A stretch of DNA of 42,467 bases. It comes from UMGS973 sp045599945 (GTDB lineage Bacteria > Bacillota > Clostridia > Peptostreptococcales > Anaerovoracaceae). The notes beneath the pieces are model-generated. The model worked only from the letters and a program-made list of their open reading frames with translations, did no database searches and was not told the DNA's origin. Both the position numbers and the translations under genes were made by a program. The DNA is taken from NCBI GenBank assembly GCA_045599945.1, contig JAZRWY010000096.1, positions 1-42,467 on the forward strand, given 5' to 3'. Below, in pieces: positions 1 to 8,580 of the stretch; position 1 is the stretch's first letter, and each line of letters starts with the position of its first letter.

Positions 1-104
1 ACCCATTGTTTGATGGGTGCGAATCTGGAGATGAACTTAAGCAGAAAACCGATGACTTCAGATTGATATTGAATAATGGTAAGTAGATGTCGTATAATGT
101 TCAT
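1..104 (-). CDS. N-terminal fragment of a leftward gene, possibly a transposase
   Basis: Leftward reading frame starting at 104 and open to the window edge, so only 34 codons are seen. The start is supported by AAGGAGT (plus positions 114-120) nine bases upstream and a TATAAT further up. The peptide begins MNIIRHLL and ends APIKQW; it is hydrophobic and basic. From memory this style of N-terminus occurs in some Firmicutes IS transposases, but the fragment is too short to assign a family. Confidence 0.45.
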   Translation of the reverse strand, partial: MNIIRHLLTIIQYQSEVIGFLLKFISRFAPIKQW

Positions 105-146
105 GAGCAATTAACTCCTTTTGGTTTTGTTTTTTTGAGCAATAAC

Positions 147-152
147 ATTATA
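147..152 (-). promoter_or_regulatory. -10 box for the leftward edge gene
   Basis: Reads TATAAT on the minus strand, about 43 bases upstream of the start at 104. No good -35 hexamer is seen 17 bases further up. Confidence 0.35.
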
Positions 153-236
153 CCAAATACAGGGGGTAATTGCTTTTTCTTTGCAAAAAGTCCTGTGACC
201 CCTGAATTTACTTAGGTTTAGATAAAAATTTAAGAT

Positions 237-254
237 AGGTAGTTGACACTACCT
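237..254. promoter_or_regulatory. Inverted repeat upstream of the TfoX-N gene
   Basis: AGGTAG and CTACCT form a perfect 6-base inverted repeat around TTGACA, ending 29 bases before the start codon at 284. It may be an operator. TTGACA is a consensus -35 hexamer, but no -10 lies at the right distance. Confidence 0.3.
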
Positions 255-283
255 GGAACAGTAAGAAAGGAAGCATATGAAAG

Positions 284-598
284 ATGGCATCAGATAAGGA
301 ATATCTAGCTTATATTCTGGAGCAGCTTGGGAAACTGGAAGACATCGGATACAGAAAGATGTTCGGTGAATATGTCATATATTACAGAGGGAAAGTCATT
401 GGAGGAATCTACGACGACAGATTTCTTGTAAAACCTGTAGAAAGCGCCAGAAGGCTCATGCCGGATGCAGCATATGAGATTCCATATGAAGGGGCGAAGG
501 AAATGCTGCTGGTGGATAATCCGGAAGATCCGGATTTTCTGGTGCAGCTGGTTACAGCCATGTATGAGGAGCTTCCGCTGCCAAAGAAAAAGAAATAG
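284..598 (+). CDS. TfoX N-terminal domain protein
   Basis: 104 residues matching the TfoX/Sxy N-terminal domain family (PF04993) by eye: the segment RKMFGEY, then GKVIGGIYDDRFLVKP, then a basic tail. The domain is named for the competence regulator TfoX, but stand-alone copies like this one have no settled role. Start chosen at 284 (MASDKEY) with AAAGGA 12 bases upstream; the earlier ATG at 277 is out of frame and stops after six codons. The next gene follows 21 bases downstream, suggesting one transcript. Confidence 0.8.
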   Translation: MASDKEYLAYILEQLGKLEDIGYRKMFGEYVIYYRGKVIGGIYDDRFLVKPVESARRLMPDAAYEIPYEGAKEMLLVDNPEDPDFLVQLVTAMYEELPLPKKKK

Positions 599-619
599 CC
601 GGAAGAATGTGGAGAAGCC

Positions 620-1246
620 ATGAAAAGAAAAACTATGAAAGCAGCCTTGCTTCTGCTTGCCGCTCTGCTGACAGCAGCAATTGCTGCCGCCTGCGGGGAG
701 GAAGAGGAGAAAATGCTGGACCTTACAATTACAGACGGAGTTTCACCGGCATTTCATTTCACACTGGATGAACTGATCGGGCAGTTTAACAGGGAATATG
801 GCGAAGATTATCTGACGCCTTCTGATGGATCCTCTCCTTATGAATTTACGGAAGATGAAAGCATCCGGACGCTGCCGAAGATGGTTGTGAATGAAGATGA
901 AAACGGATGGGTTGTCCGAATGAATCTGTTTTTTGACTGGCATAGCATGTCGGAGCCTCTGATGGAAAAATACCGGAAGATGTGTATCTGCTCCATGAAA
1001 TGCTTTTTCCCGGAATGGACCGATGAGAAAGCGGAAGCAATGTGCGAGGAAATCATAAATGCAGGATATGACCATCCGATGGCGCGGGGAAGCGAAGTGC
1101 CGTATGCTGTCTACCATTCAGGAAATGTCGGCATTACAACGCGCTTTGCCATGGGAGAGAGCCAGGTAATATCCATTCTGCCGGTGACAGAGGATATCCT
1201 TGCTTCCTATGAGAAGGATGGAGCGGAGATTGTTGCAATGGAATGA
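620..1246 (+). CDS. Predicted lipoprotein, function unknown
   Basis: 208 residues. A basic N-terminus is followed by a hydrophobic stretch (about residues 8-24) and a lipobox ending at Cys25, followed by Gly-Glu-rich sequence, so the mature protein should be lipid-anchored outside the membrane. I recognise no domain in the remainder, which is acidic and contains several cysteines (CICSMKC region). GGAG lies five bases before ATG 620. A strong terminator follows at 1258, so it closes the transcript begun by the TfoX-N gene. Confidence 0.75.
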   Translation: MKRKTMKAALLLLAALLTAAIAAACGEEEEKMLDLTITDGVSPAFHFTLDELIGQFNREYGEDYLTPSDGSSPYEFTEDESIRTLPKMVVNEDENGWVVRMNLFFDWHSMSEPLMEKYRKMCICSMKCFFPEWTDEKAEAMCEEIINAGYDHPMARGSEVPYAVYHSGNVGITTRFAMGESQVISILPVTEDILASYEKDGAEIVAME

Positions 1247-1257
1247 TTCATGATGTG

Positions 1258-1285
1258 AAAGAACCGGAAGTACCGGTTCTTTTTT
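1258..1285 (+). terminator. Intrinsic terminator
   Basis: AAAGAACCGG pairs perfectly with CCGGTTCTTT (10 bp) across a five-base loop and runs into a T-tract. It sits 12 bases after the lipoprotein stop. Confidence 0.9.
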
Positions 1286-1345
1286 GTACGGAAAAGGTAT
1301 TTCAGAGGAAAGAATCCAGAAAAAGAAACAGGACATGTTCCTGAC

Positions 1346-1355
1346 GTGATATAAT
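1346..1355 (+). promoter_or_regulatory. Extended -10 promoter of mutY
   Basis: GTGATATAAT contains TGnTATAAT, an extended -10. No clear -35 is seen. The expected transcription start is about at the mutY ATG (1362). The same decamer recurs at 23247, 28215 and 30168. Confidence 0.6.
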
Positions 1356-1361
1356 AAGCAT

Positions 1362-2396
1362 ATGAGTAATGAAAGAATCGAGAAACTGGTACCGGCTCTT
1401 CTGCCCTGGTATGGGGAAAACAAGAGACGCCTTCCGTGGCGGGATGATCCGAGCCCATACCATGTATGGGTGAGTGAAATCATGCTGCAGCAGACGAGGA
1501 TTGAGGCGGTCATGTCATATTATGAAAGATTTCTGTCAGAGATTCCGGATATCCGGAGCCTGGCGGAAGCAGATCCGGAGCATCTCCATAAACTGTGGGA
1601 GGGGCTGGGATACTATACCCGCGTACGAAATCTCCAGGCGGCGGCAAAGCAGATTATGGAGGAGCATGACGGCGTGTTCCCGGATGCCTATGAGGAGATC
1701 AGAAAACTGAAGGGAATCGGAGAATATACAGCAGGAGCCATCGGCTCCATATGCTTTGGCCTTCCGGTTCCGGCAGTGGATGGAAATGTTCTTCGCGTTG
1801 TTACAAGAATCACAGGAGATAGGCGTTCCATTTCTCTGCAGAAGACAAAGTCTGCCATCAGAAAGGAACTTGCGGATATCTACCCGGTGGAGCATGCAGG
1901 AGAATTCACCCAGGCCCTCATGGAACTTGGGGAGATTGTCTGTCTTCCCAATGGCACACCGGACTGTGAGAGATGTCCTTGCAGAGATTTCTGCCTCAGC
2001 AGAGACGGAGGCTGGAGAGAGCTTCCGGTAAAAGAGAAGAAAAAAGAAAGAAAAAAGCAGACGCTGACGGTATTTGTCCTGAGATGCCAGGAGCATCTTG
2101 CCGTGAAAAAGAGAAAAGAAAGCGGCCTTCTGGCAGGCCTCTTTGAACTTCCCAATGTGGAAGGGGACCTGACAGCAGAGGAAGCCCTTTCTCTAGCTAG
2201 TCAATGGAATCTGAGGCCGGAAGGGGAAGTCCGTGCGTTTCAGAAGCAGCACATCTTTACCCACGTGGAGTGGCAGATGCATTGCTATGAAATCCGCTGC
2301 AGAAACATGGCAGAAGGCTTTTTCTGGACAGGGAGCAGTCAGCTGAAAGAGGAAATCGCACTTCCGACGGCATTTCGGAAAGTAATAGAGGAGTAG
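1362..2396 (+). CDS. mutY: A/G-specific adenine glycosylase MutY
   Basis: 344 residues. MutY removes adenine mispaired with 8-oxoguanine in base excision repair. Seen: LPWR (24-27), PYHVWVSEIMLQQT with the likely catalytic Glu39, the helix-hairpin-helix LKGIGEYTAGAIG, VPAVDGNV with the catalytic Asp140, and a 4Fe-4S loop at Cys194, Cys202, Cys205 and Cys211 (C-x7-C-x2-C-x5-C). After about residue 225 comes the NUDIX-like C-terminal domain that recognises 8-oxoG. Length is normal. No Shine-Dalgarno is seen: the ATG lies six bases after a consensus -10, so the mRNA may be leaderless. Confidence 0.95.
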   Translation: MSNERIEKLVPALLPWYGENKRRLPWRDDPSPYHVWVSEIMLQQTRIEAVMSYYERFLSEIPDIRSLAEADPEHLHKLWEGLGYYTRVRNLQAAAKQIMEEHDGVFPDAYEEIRKLKGIGEYTAGAIGSICFGLPVPAVDGNVLRVVTRITGDRRSISLQKTKSAIRKELADIYPVEHAGEFTQALMELGEIVCLPNGTPDCERCPCRDFCLSRDGGWRELPVKEKKKERKKQTLTVFVLRCQEHLAVKKRKESGLLAGLFELPNVEGDLTAEEALSLASQWNLRPEGEVRAFQKQHIFTHVEWQMHCYEIRCRNMAEGFFWTGSSQLKEEIALPTAFRKVIEE

Positions 2397-2402
2397 GAAA
2401 GA

Positions 2403-2963
2403 ATGGAAAAAGAAAGGGAGATCCTGCTGGGGAAAAGCGCATGCCGCGGCATGAGTTTTACCGGCGGAGCAGAGAGTGAAAAAGGCGTTGCCGTATTCAC
2501 CATGGAGGGGACCTGGACCAGCGCCCTGGAGCAGCTTACAGCCCTTGTAGAGAACGAAGAGGTGGCAGAAATGATTCATGCCATGCTGCAAAAGGACCTG
2601 ATGGAAGAATTGAAAGAGATTATGGGAGGACTCAATGTCCTCATTGATGAAGCAAATCCAGAAAAGAGGCAGCTGGGAAACCTTGAACTGTCCATTGCCT
2701 GTTATCTGACAGAAGAAAATGCTGTGATGCTTTCTTTATCCGGAAATCTGGAAGAGGTTGCAGAACAGCTGGATGAATCGGACAGGGAACGGTTCCTGAT
2801 TCAGAAGAATGGACTGTTCCGCATGTATGAACAGTACTATTCCATGGATTTTCGGAGCTGGTGGGGGAACTATCTGAAAAAACTTCTGACAGATCCTGAA
2901 GCCTGCAGTGATTATGTCCAAATGCAGAATTTAGATTGGGAGACCGGTTATGAGAAAATATGA
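2403..2963 (+). CDS. Conserved-looking hypothetical protein
   Basis: 186 residues, acidic, soluble-looking, no signal peptide or membrane segment. I do not recognise a family. Starts six bases after the mutY stop behind GGAAAGA, and its last 14 bases overlap the kynureninase start in another frame, so translation of the three genes is probably coupled. The N-terminal third contains GGAESEKGVAVFTMEG; the C-terminal third is rich in Tyr and Trp (YYSMDFRSWWGNY). Confidence 0.7.
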   Translation: MEKEREILLGKSACRGMSFTGGAESEKGVAVFTMEGTWTSALEQLTALVENEEVAEMIHAMLQKDLMEELKEIMGGLNVLIDEANPEKRQLGNLELSIACYLTEENAVMLSLSGNLEEVAEQLDESDRERFLIQKNGLFRMYEQYYSMDFRSWWGNYLKKLLTDPEACSDYVQMQNLDWETGYEKI

Positions 2964-4230
2964 AAGAGGACAGGAATTTGCAGAAGAAAAAGACCGGACG
3001 GATCCGCTGAAAAGCCTGAGAAGTCATTTTCATGTAAAGGAAAATGAACTGTACATGGATGGAAATTCTCTGGGACTTTGCTCCATAGATGCAGAGCAGG
3101 CGGTTTCAAGAGCCATGTCCGACTGGAAGAAATATGGGATTTATCTGTGGACCGGAGCGCCGAAAGACTATTTTCTCTACCATGATGTCATCGGAGCCAG
3201 AATGGCAGAACTGATCCAGGCAGAGCCGGAAGAAGTAACGGCATGTGCCAACACGACGCTCAACATTCATCAATGCATGGCAACCTTCTGGAAGCCGAAG
3301 GAAGGCAGATACCGCATCGTGATGGACGAACTCAATTTTCCGACGGACCGGTATGCCGTGGTCAGTCAGATTGAGATGAGAGGCTATGATCCGGAAGATG
3401 TTCTGAAGATTGTCAGAAGCAGAGACGGAAAGACACTGGCGGAAGAAGACCTTCTGCATGCAATGACAGAGGATGTGGCGCTGGTACTTCTGCCATCGGT
3501 GCTGTACAGAAGCGCCCAGCTTCTTCCAATGAAAAAGCTGATTGAAAAAGCCCATGAAAAGGGGATTATCATAGGGTTTGACCTTTGCCACAGCATCGGA
3601 AACATCAACCACGATTTCACAGAAGCTGCTCCGGATTTTGCGGTCTGGTGCACATATAAATATCTGTCAGGCGGGCCTGGAGCCCCAGCCGGCCTATATA
3701 TAAACAAAAGGCATTTTGGCAGAAACCCCGGCCTTGCCGGCTGGTGGGGAAACAGAAAAGAAACACAGTTTGAACTCAGAAGTCAGTTTGAGCCTGCAGA
3801 AAATGCAGGAGGATGGCAGACCGGAACCGGTTCCATTCTGAGCCTTGCCGCCATTGATGGGGCGCTGGATGTCTTTGAGGGGCGGGATATGAAGGAAATC
3901 CGCGAAAAATCTCTGGATCTGACAGGGTATTTCATGTTTCTCATTGACTGCGAACTTTCGGAGTATGGTTTTTCTGTAGGAACACCAGGAGAAGATGAAA
4001 GAAGAGGCGGCCACGTGGCGCTCGAGCATGAAGATGCCATCCGGATCAATGAGGCACTGAAGGCAAGGGGTGTCATCCCGGATTTCAGATATCCTGATGT
4101 CATCCGTATTGCGCCGGTACCGCAATACACCAGATATGTGGATATCTACCGGCTGGTCGAGATTCTTAAGGATATCATGGAAAAGAAGGAATACGAAAAA
4201 TTTGAGAACAGAGCGGGCACAGTTGCCTAG
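2950..4230 (+). CDS. kynU: Kynureninase
   Basis: 426 residues, a PLP enzyme of the aminotransferase class-V fold that cleaves kynurenine to anthranilate and alanine (EC 3.7.1.3). Seen: YMDGNSLGL near residue 40, FDLCHSIGN before the active site, CTYKYLSGGPG with the PLP-binding Lys237, and GWWGN (GWWGH in most homologues I know). Length is typical. Other kynurenine-pathway genes are absent from this window. The start lies inside the preceding gene and has only a weak ribosome site, consistent with translational coupling. Substrate assignment rests on family motifs. Confidence 0.92.
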   Translation: MRKYERGQEFAEEKDRTDPLKSLRSHFHVKENELYMDGNSLGLCSIDAEQAVSRAMSDWKKYGIYLWTGAPKDYFLYHDVIGARMAELIQAEPEEVTACANTTLNIHQCMATFWKPKEGRYRIVMDELNFPTDRYAVVSQIEMRGYDPEDVLKIVRSRDGKTLAEEDLLHAMTEDVALVLLPSVLYRSAQLLPMKKLIEKAHEKGIIIGFDLCHSIGNINHDFTEAAPDFAVWCTYKYLSGGPGAPAGLYINKRHFGRNPGLAGWWGNRKETQFELRSQFEPAENAGGWQTGTGSILSLAAIDGALDVFEGRDMKEIREKSLDLTGYFMFLIDCELSEYGFSVGTPGEDERRGGHVALEHEDAIRINEALKARGVIPDFRYPDVIRIAPVPQYTRYVDIYRLVEILKDIMEKKEYEKFENRAGTVA

Positions 4231-4247
4231 AGAGTGAGAGAAAAAAT

Positions 4248-5351
4248 ATGTCAGTCATCACAGATTATCTGGAATGGAGAGGAGACATTCCTTTTGCGGT
4301 CGCACCATTCAATGAGGTAGACAGTTATGTCATATCCAAGATCGGCTGCCCGGACTATACAGGGATTGTTTCGGAAGGAGCCTCTGAAATGGATATAGGG
4401 GAAGCGGTCGAAGCATATTTTCAGCAGGAAAACCAGGGCCTTGGAATCCTGGCATCTCCGGAGATTCTGAAAGCATTGAAGATGCTTCCGCAGCTCCCAA
4501 GATACCAGGGGCTGAAACTTTCGGGTTTTCGGAACAGTACGGATGAAGTAGCCGAAAAGCAGTTTTCAGCACTAACCGTGAGACTTACGGATGGCATTCA
4601 TTATGTGTCTTTCCGGGGAACCGATGATTCCATTATCGGATGGAAGGAGAACTTCAGAATTGCCGTTTCCGAAACCGTGCCGGCGCAAAAGGACGCCCTG
4701 GAATATCTCCGGTGGGCGGCCCGGTCCTATGAGGGAGACCTTATGGTCGGCGGCCATTCCAAGGGAGGAAATCTGGCATTTTATGCAGCATCCAGAATAG
4801 AACCGGAGGTGCAGGACCGGATTCTTTCCGTATATAGCTTTGACGGACCGGGATGCAGCAATGCCTTTTATTCCCATATGGGATATCTGGGCATTGTGGA
4901 CCGTCTCCATCATGTGGTGCCTCAGAGTTCTCTGGTCGGAATGCTGCTCATTCACCCTTCGGATTACGAAGTGGTTTCCTGTCCGCTGGCAGGACCGGGA
5001 GCCCATGACGGCTTCCGATGGAATGTAACAAGAGACGGATTTGTACGGGCAGAAGGGCTCACCCTTTTAAGCCGTGCATTCAACGAGGCCATTGAGCGCA
5101 CCCTGAGTGAGATGACAGAGGAGGAGACGGGAAAGTTCATCGATGATCTGTTCGATGTCATCTGTGCCAATGGAATAGAGAATCTGACGGAACTCACAGA
5201 GCAGAAAGCCACAGCGCTTCTCGGAACGGTGCTGCGGCTGAGAACGGAACCGAATGTCCGTGCATTCTGCAGAGAGGTTACTGAGATTACGCTCCAGGAA
5301 ATACGGAAAGGAGTCCGTCCGGACAGAAAAAGAAGAATTCTTCCGGACTAG
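4248..5351 (+). CDS. Alpha/beta hydrolase, DUF2974 (Mbeg1-like)
   Basis: 367 residues. The nucleophile elbow GGHSKGGNLA puts the likely catalytic serine at 171. YSFDGPGC follows and fits the Asp region of the family, and AHDGFRW further on could supply the His. This is the layout of DUF2974 (PF11187) predicted hydrolases; substrate unknown. An earlier FRGTDDSI segment is lipase-like. No signal peptide, so cytoplasmic. It starts 17 bases after kynU behind a run of GAGAG, so probably the same transcript. Confidence 0.82.
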   Translation: MSVITDYLEWRGDIPFAVAPFNEVDSYVISKIGCPDYTGIVSEGASEMDIGEAVEAYFQQENQGLGILASPEILKALKMLPQLPRYQGLKLSGFRNSTDEVAEKQFSALTVRLTDGIHYVSFRGTDDSIIGWKENFRIAVSETVPAQKDALEYLRWAARSYEGDLMVGGHSKGGNLAFYAASRIEPEVQDRILSVYSFDGPGCSNAFYSHMGYLGIVDRLHHVVPQSSLVGMLLIHPSDYEVVSCPLAGPGAHDGFRWNVTRDGFVRAEGLTLLSRAFNEAIERTLSEMTEEETGKFIDDLFDVICANGIENLTELTEQKATALLGTVLRLRTEPNVRAFCREVTEITLQEIRKGVRPDRKRRILPD

Positions 5352-5355
5352 AATC

Positions 5356-6177
5356 ATGGGAAAAATCATATATGCAACGCAGATGGACATGCCGGAGCTG
5401 GATCTTTATGCCGGGAACCGGGAGATGCATCTCCTCAGAGCCTTTGAACCGGAGCCTGGCATATTCATTGCAGAAAGCAGAAACGTTATAGATATAGCGC
5501 TGAAGAAGGGCTATGAGCCCCTCAGCATGGTCTGCACAGAGCGGATGCTTCTTTCAGATGTGGTAGACCGTGCAGGGGACATTCCTGTCTATGTGGTGGA
5601 CGAAGAAGCTGCAAAGAAACGCTTCGGATATGTTCTTACAGGGGGCATCTCCTGCGCCATGCGGAGAAAAAAGCAGGAAGATTATGAAGCGGTATTAAAG
5701 GATGCAGAAAGAATTGTTGTCCTTGAGGATGTGGAAAATCCCACCAATATGGGAGCAATCATCCGGTCGGCAGCAGCACTGGGCATTGACGGCATTCTGC
5801 TGTCCCCGGCATGCACGGATCCCTTTTACCGGAGGTCCATGCGGGTTGCTGTAGGAAATGCGCTTCTTGTGCCGTGGGCCTATGTCTTTCGGACAGAAGA
5901 GGAGTGGCAGGAAAAAGGCGTAAAGCTCATAAAAGAAGCCGGCTTTACGACCGTGGCCATGGCGCTTGGGCAGGAACATATGGACATCGATGACCCGCAG
6001 CTGAAGCAGAAGAAGAAACTTGCCATTATCATGGGGAATGAAGGAAACGGCCTTTCGGAAAGGACGATCCGCGCCTGTGATCATGTGGCAGAGATTCCGA
6101 TGAAAAACGGCGTGGATTCCCTGAATGTGGCAGTGGCAGCAGGCCTGGCCATGTGGGAGCTTGGAAGAAAGAAATGA
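5356..6177 (+). CDS. SpoU-family RNA 2'-O-methyltransferase
   Basis: 273 residues from ATG 5356. The fold is a trefoil-knot SAM-dependent methylase acting on rRNA or tRNA ribose. Motif 1 NPTNMGAIIRSAAALG lies near residue 127, motif 2 IMGNEGNGLS near 225, and motif 3 DSLNVAVAAG near 255. An N-terminal substrate-binding domain of about 100 residues precedes them. The frame is open further upstream inside the DUF2974 gene, but the extension looks like shadow sequence, and ATG 5356 lies four bases after that gene's stop. The exact RNA target cannot be read from sequence. Confidence 0.88.
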   Translation: MGKIIYATQMDMPELDLYAGNREMHLLRAFEPEPGIFIAESRNVIDIALKKGYEPLSMVCTERMLLSDVVDRAGDIPVYVVDEEAAKKRFGYVLTGGISCAMRRKKQEDYEAVLKDAERIVVLEDVENPTNMGAIIRSAAALGIDGILLSPACTDPFYRRSMRVAVGNALLVPWAYVFRTEEEWQEKGVKLIKEAGFTTVAMALGQEHMDIDDPQLKQKKKLAIIMGNEGNGLSERTIRACDHVAEIPMKNGVDSLNVAVAAGLAMWELGRKK

Positions 6178-6187
6178 GGAAGTGAAA

Positions 6188-7138
6188 ATGATGGAAATAC
6201 GGCCATCCGACGGAAGAGACAGCAGCCTGATTCTGCAGGCGGATGACTCTTTCTGCAAAATGGAGGAAATAGAACCGCAGGTGGAACTCATGGCCCGGAA
6301 GGTTCTGTGCCTGACGGATCCGCAGAAAAGCGTCTGTCATGTGCAGGATGCAGATGGCATCTATGGACCCGGAGACGGAGGTTTCACCCTGGATGGAAGT
6401 CTGGGGGCACTGCTGGCAGTTTTGGCATACCGGATTACCTTTGACTGCGGATTATCTCCGGAAGAACTTCTGCATGAACCGGTGAAGATGCTGAAAAAGC
6501 CGTCCTGCTTCCGACTTGGAAAGCCGGGGCTTGCAGACGGCGGCGCAGGCATTTTGTATGGGGCATGGATCCTCTGGAAGATGCGGCAGATTTCAGATCA
6601 GGATCTGAAGACAGTCATGGAGAATGCAGGACAATACGCCAGAGAAATCCGAAAGATGGAATCGGTTGACCCCGTAATGGTCTATGGATATGTGGATTTC
6701 ATGCATGTCATCGAAAAACTTCCGGATGAGATGATGACAGACGAGCTGCTTGTCATTTATGAGAAACTCTTTCAGCTAATCACCCAGGAAAGCGTTTATG
6801 CGCATTGCAGAAGAGAGGATATCGGGCGGCTGGTGCAAAGAAGCCTGGTATCTGCAGACGACAGGGTTTTAGAGCCTGTCAGAAATGAAACATTAAGATA
6901 TGGGAATGCAGGAAAGCTCATGAGATTCTCCCGGAAGGTGCTGGAAGACCCCATGCACGTGACAGGAGAAGAGGTGGAAGCTGCCAACAGGCTCTGTTTC
7001 CATCTTTGCAGCGTCTCACATGTGGTGGACCGGCTGGAAGGAGAAGAACCGGAAGCAGGCCTTCTGCACGGACTTCCGGGCGTGCTCTACAGTATCTGCA
7101 GACATATGAATCCCAGAAGAGTTCCGGAAATTGGCTAA
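6188..7138 (+). CDS. Stand-alone LanC-like (LanM cyclase-type) protein lacking zinc ligands
   Basis: About 316 residues from ATG 6188 (6191 also possible), behind GAGGAAG. Aligned by eye with the C-terminal cyclase half of LanM lanthipeptide synthetases: FTLDGSLGALLAVLAY, GLADGGAGILYGAW, LRYGNAGKLMRF and GLLHGLPGVLYSIC then NPRRVPEIG correspond to the GxxG helical repeats, the LCHGNAGNL site and the terminal GLAGIGYGLLRL-DPERVPS stretch. The zinc-binding Cys-His of LCHG is Arg-Tyr here, and the other zinc Cys site is altered (AHCRREDIG). Thioether cyclase activity is therefore unlikely. No dehydratase or precursor peptide is nearby. Family call from memory, moderately sure. Confidence 0.6.
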   Translation: MMEIRPSDGRDSSLILQADDSFCKMEEIEPQVELMARKVLCLTDPQKSVCHVQDADGIYGPGDGGFTLDGSLGALLAVLAYRITFDCGLSPEELLHEPVKMLKKPSCFRLGKPGLADGGAGILYGAWILWKMRQISDQDLKTVMENAGQYAREIRKMESVDPVMVYGYVDFMHVIEKLPDEMMTDELLVIYEKLFQLITQESVYAHCRREDIGRLVQRSLVSADDRVLEPVRNETLRYGNAGKLMRFSRKVLEDPMHVTGEEVEAANRLCFHLCSVSHVVDRLEGEEPEAGLLHGLPGVLYSICRHMNPRRVPEIG

Positions 7139-7167
7139 ATAGCATGTAAGCCGGTGTCCTGCATGTA

Positions 7168-7196
7168 TTGAAAAAGCATGCGGGAAAATATATAAT
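7168..7196 (+). promoter_or_regulatory. Promoter of the aspartate kinase gene
   Basis: TTGAAA, 17-base spacer, TATAAT: near-consensus sigma-A promoter, 44 bases before the start codon. Confidence 0.75.
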
Positions 7197-7240
7197 GAAG
7201 AGTGAAATGCTGATGAAAAATAAGAAGTTTGGAGGCTTTT

Positions 7241-8563
7241 ATGGATAGAACGGTAGTAACAAAATTTGGGGGTTCCTCCCTTGCAGATGCCGGACAGTTT
7301 CGGAAGGTAAGAAACATTGTTCTTTCGGATCCGTCCAGAAAATATGTGGTAGCATCTGCGCCGGGGAAGCGGTTTGACGGAGACGTCAAGGTGACGGATC
7401 TTCTGCTGGACTGCTATGAGAAAGCAGATAACGGGAAAGACTTTGAAAAGAGTCTTCTGAAGGTGAAAAAGCGGTTTGAGGAGATCATTGATGATCTGGA
7501 GATCATCTTCCCGATCGATAAGGAAATGGAAATCATCCGGCAGCATCTTCAGGATAAACCATCCCGTGATTATGTGGCCAGCAGAGGAGAATATCTCAAT
7601 TCCAGAATTCTGGCTGAGTACATCGGCTTTACCTTTGTGGACCCGGCATGGTGCATTCTGTTTAATGAAGAAGGAACGCTGAATCTGAAACTCACCATGC
7701 ATACCATGCGAGCCGCGCTTTATCCGCTGGAGAATGTGGTGGTTGCAGGTTTTTACGGAGCCGATGCCAACGATGTCATTCATACATTTTCCAGAGGCGG
7801 TTCCGATGTGACAGGCAGCCTGGTTGCTATGGCAATCAATGCTGATCTTTATGAAAACTGGACGGACGTATCGGGCCTTCTGGCTGCCGATCCGCGCATT
7901 GTGGACCAGCCAAGGAGTGTCACCTATCTGAGCTGCCGGGAGCTTCGAACATTATCCTACATGGGAGCATCCGTTCTGCATACAGATGCAGTGCTTCCGG
8001 CTTCCGATGCAGGAATTCCCATCAATATCCGCAATACAAACCATCCGGAGGATCCAGGGACTTTCATCGTAAAGGAACTGCCGGAAAAAGCAGATAGAAG
8101 ACATATTACCGGAGTTGCCGGAAGAAAAGGGATGTCCGTCATACAGGTGGAGAAAGTCATGGTATCCGACGGTGCAGGGTTTACAGCAGTCATGCTGGAC
8201 ATGCTCAAAAACAGAAGCATTCCGTTTGAGCAGTGTCTGACCGGAATCGATACCATCACCCTGGTGATCCGAAGCGATGTACTTGAAGAAATCCGCGAAG
8301 AACTGGTAAAAGAAATAGAAGAGGTGCTTCATCCCGACTATATCGGCATCAAGGAGAATCTCTCCATGATTGCTGTAGTAGGAGACAAGGGAACAGAAGC
8401 AAGTGATGCCAATGTCCGTGTGCTGCAGGCACTGAGCAGCCAGGGGATTGAAATCAGCACCATCAACCAGGGCGCAGGAAAACTGAATCTCCTGGTTGGC
8501 GTTCCGGAGGAGCATTATGAGAATGCCATCCGGGCCATTTATGGAACGCTGGAAGAACTGTAG
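7241..8563 (+). CDS. Aspartate kinase
   Basis: 440 residues. Phosphorylates aspartate, the first step to lysine, threonine and methionine (EC 2.7.2.4). Seen: KFGGSSLAD at the N-terminus, SAPGKRFDGDVKVTDLL, RGEYLNSRILAEY, then FSRGGSDVTGSL and ADLYENWTDVSG in the kinase domain, and two C-terminal ACT domains (from about residue 300) that usually bind the feedback inhibitor. It resembles the B. subtilis YclM/ThrD type more than LysC. ATG 7241 follows GGAGG by five bases; a TTG at 7229 is in frame but overlaps that ribosome site. It has its own promoter at 7168. Confidence 0.93.
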   Translation: MDRTVVTKFGGSSLADAGQFRKVRNIVLSDPSRKYVVASAPGKRFDGDVKVTDLLLDCYEKADNGKDFEKSLLKVKKRFEEIIDDLEIIFPIDKEMEIIRQHLQDKPSRDYVASRGEYLNSRILAEYIGFTFVDPAWCILFNEEGTLNLKLTMHTMRAALYPLENVVVAGFYGADANDVIHTFSRGGSDVTGSLVAMAINADLYENWTDVSGLLAADPRIVDQPRSVTYLSCRELRTLSYMGASVLHTDAVLPASDAGIPINIRNTNHPEDPGTFIVKELPEKADRRHITGVAGRKGMSVIQVEKVMVSDGAGFTAVMLDMLKNRSIPFEQCLTGIDTITLVIRSDVLEEIREELVKEIEEVLHPDYIGIKENLSMIAVVGDKGTEASDANVRVLQALSSQGIEISTINQGAGKLNLLVGVPEEHYENAIRAIYGTLEEL

Positions 8564-8580
8564 AATACAGGAGAAGTAAT

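Noticed and set aside
7229..7240. TTG start for aspartate kinase
   Set aside because: It overlaps the GGAGG that serves the ATG at 7241.
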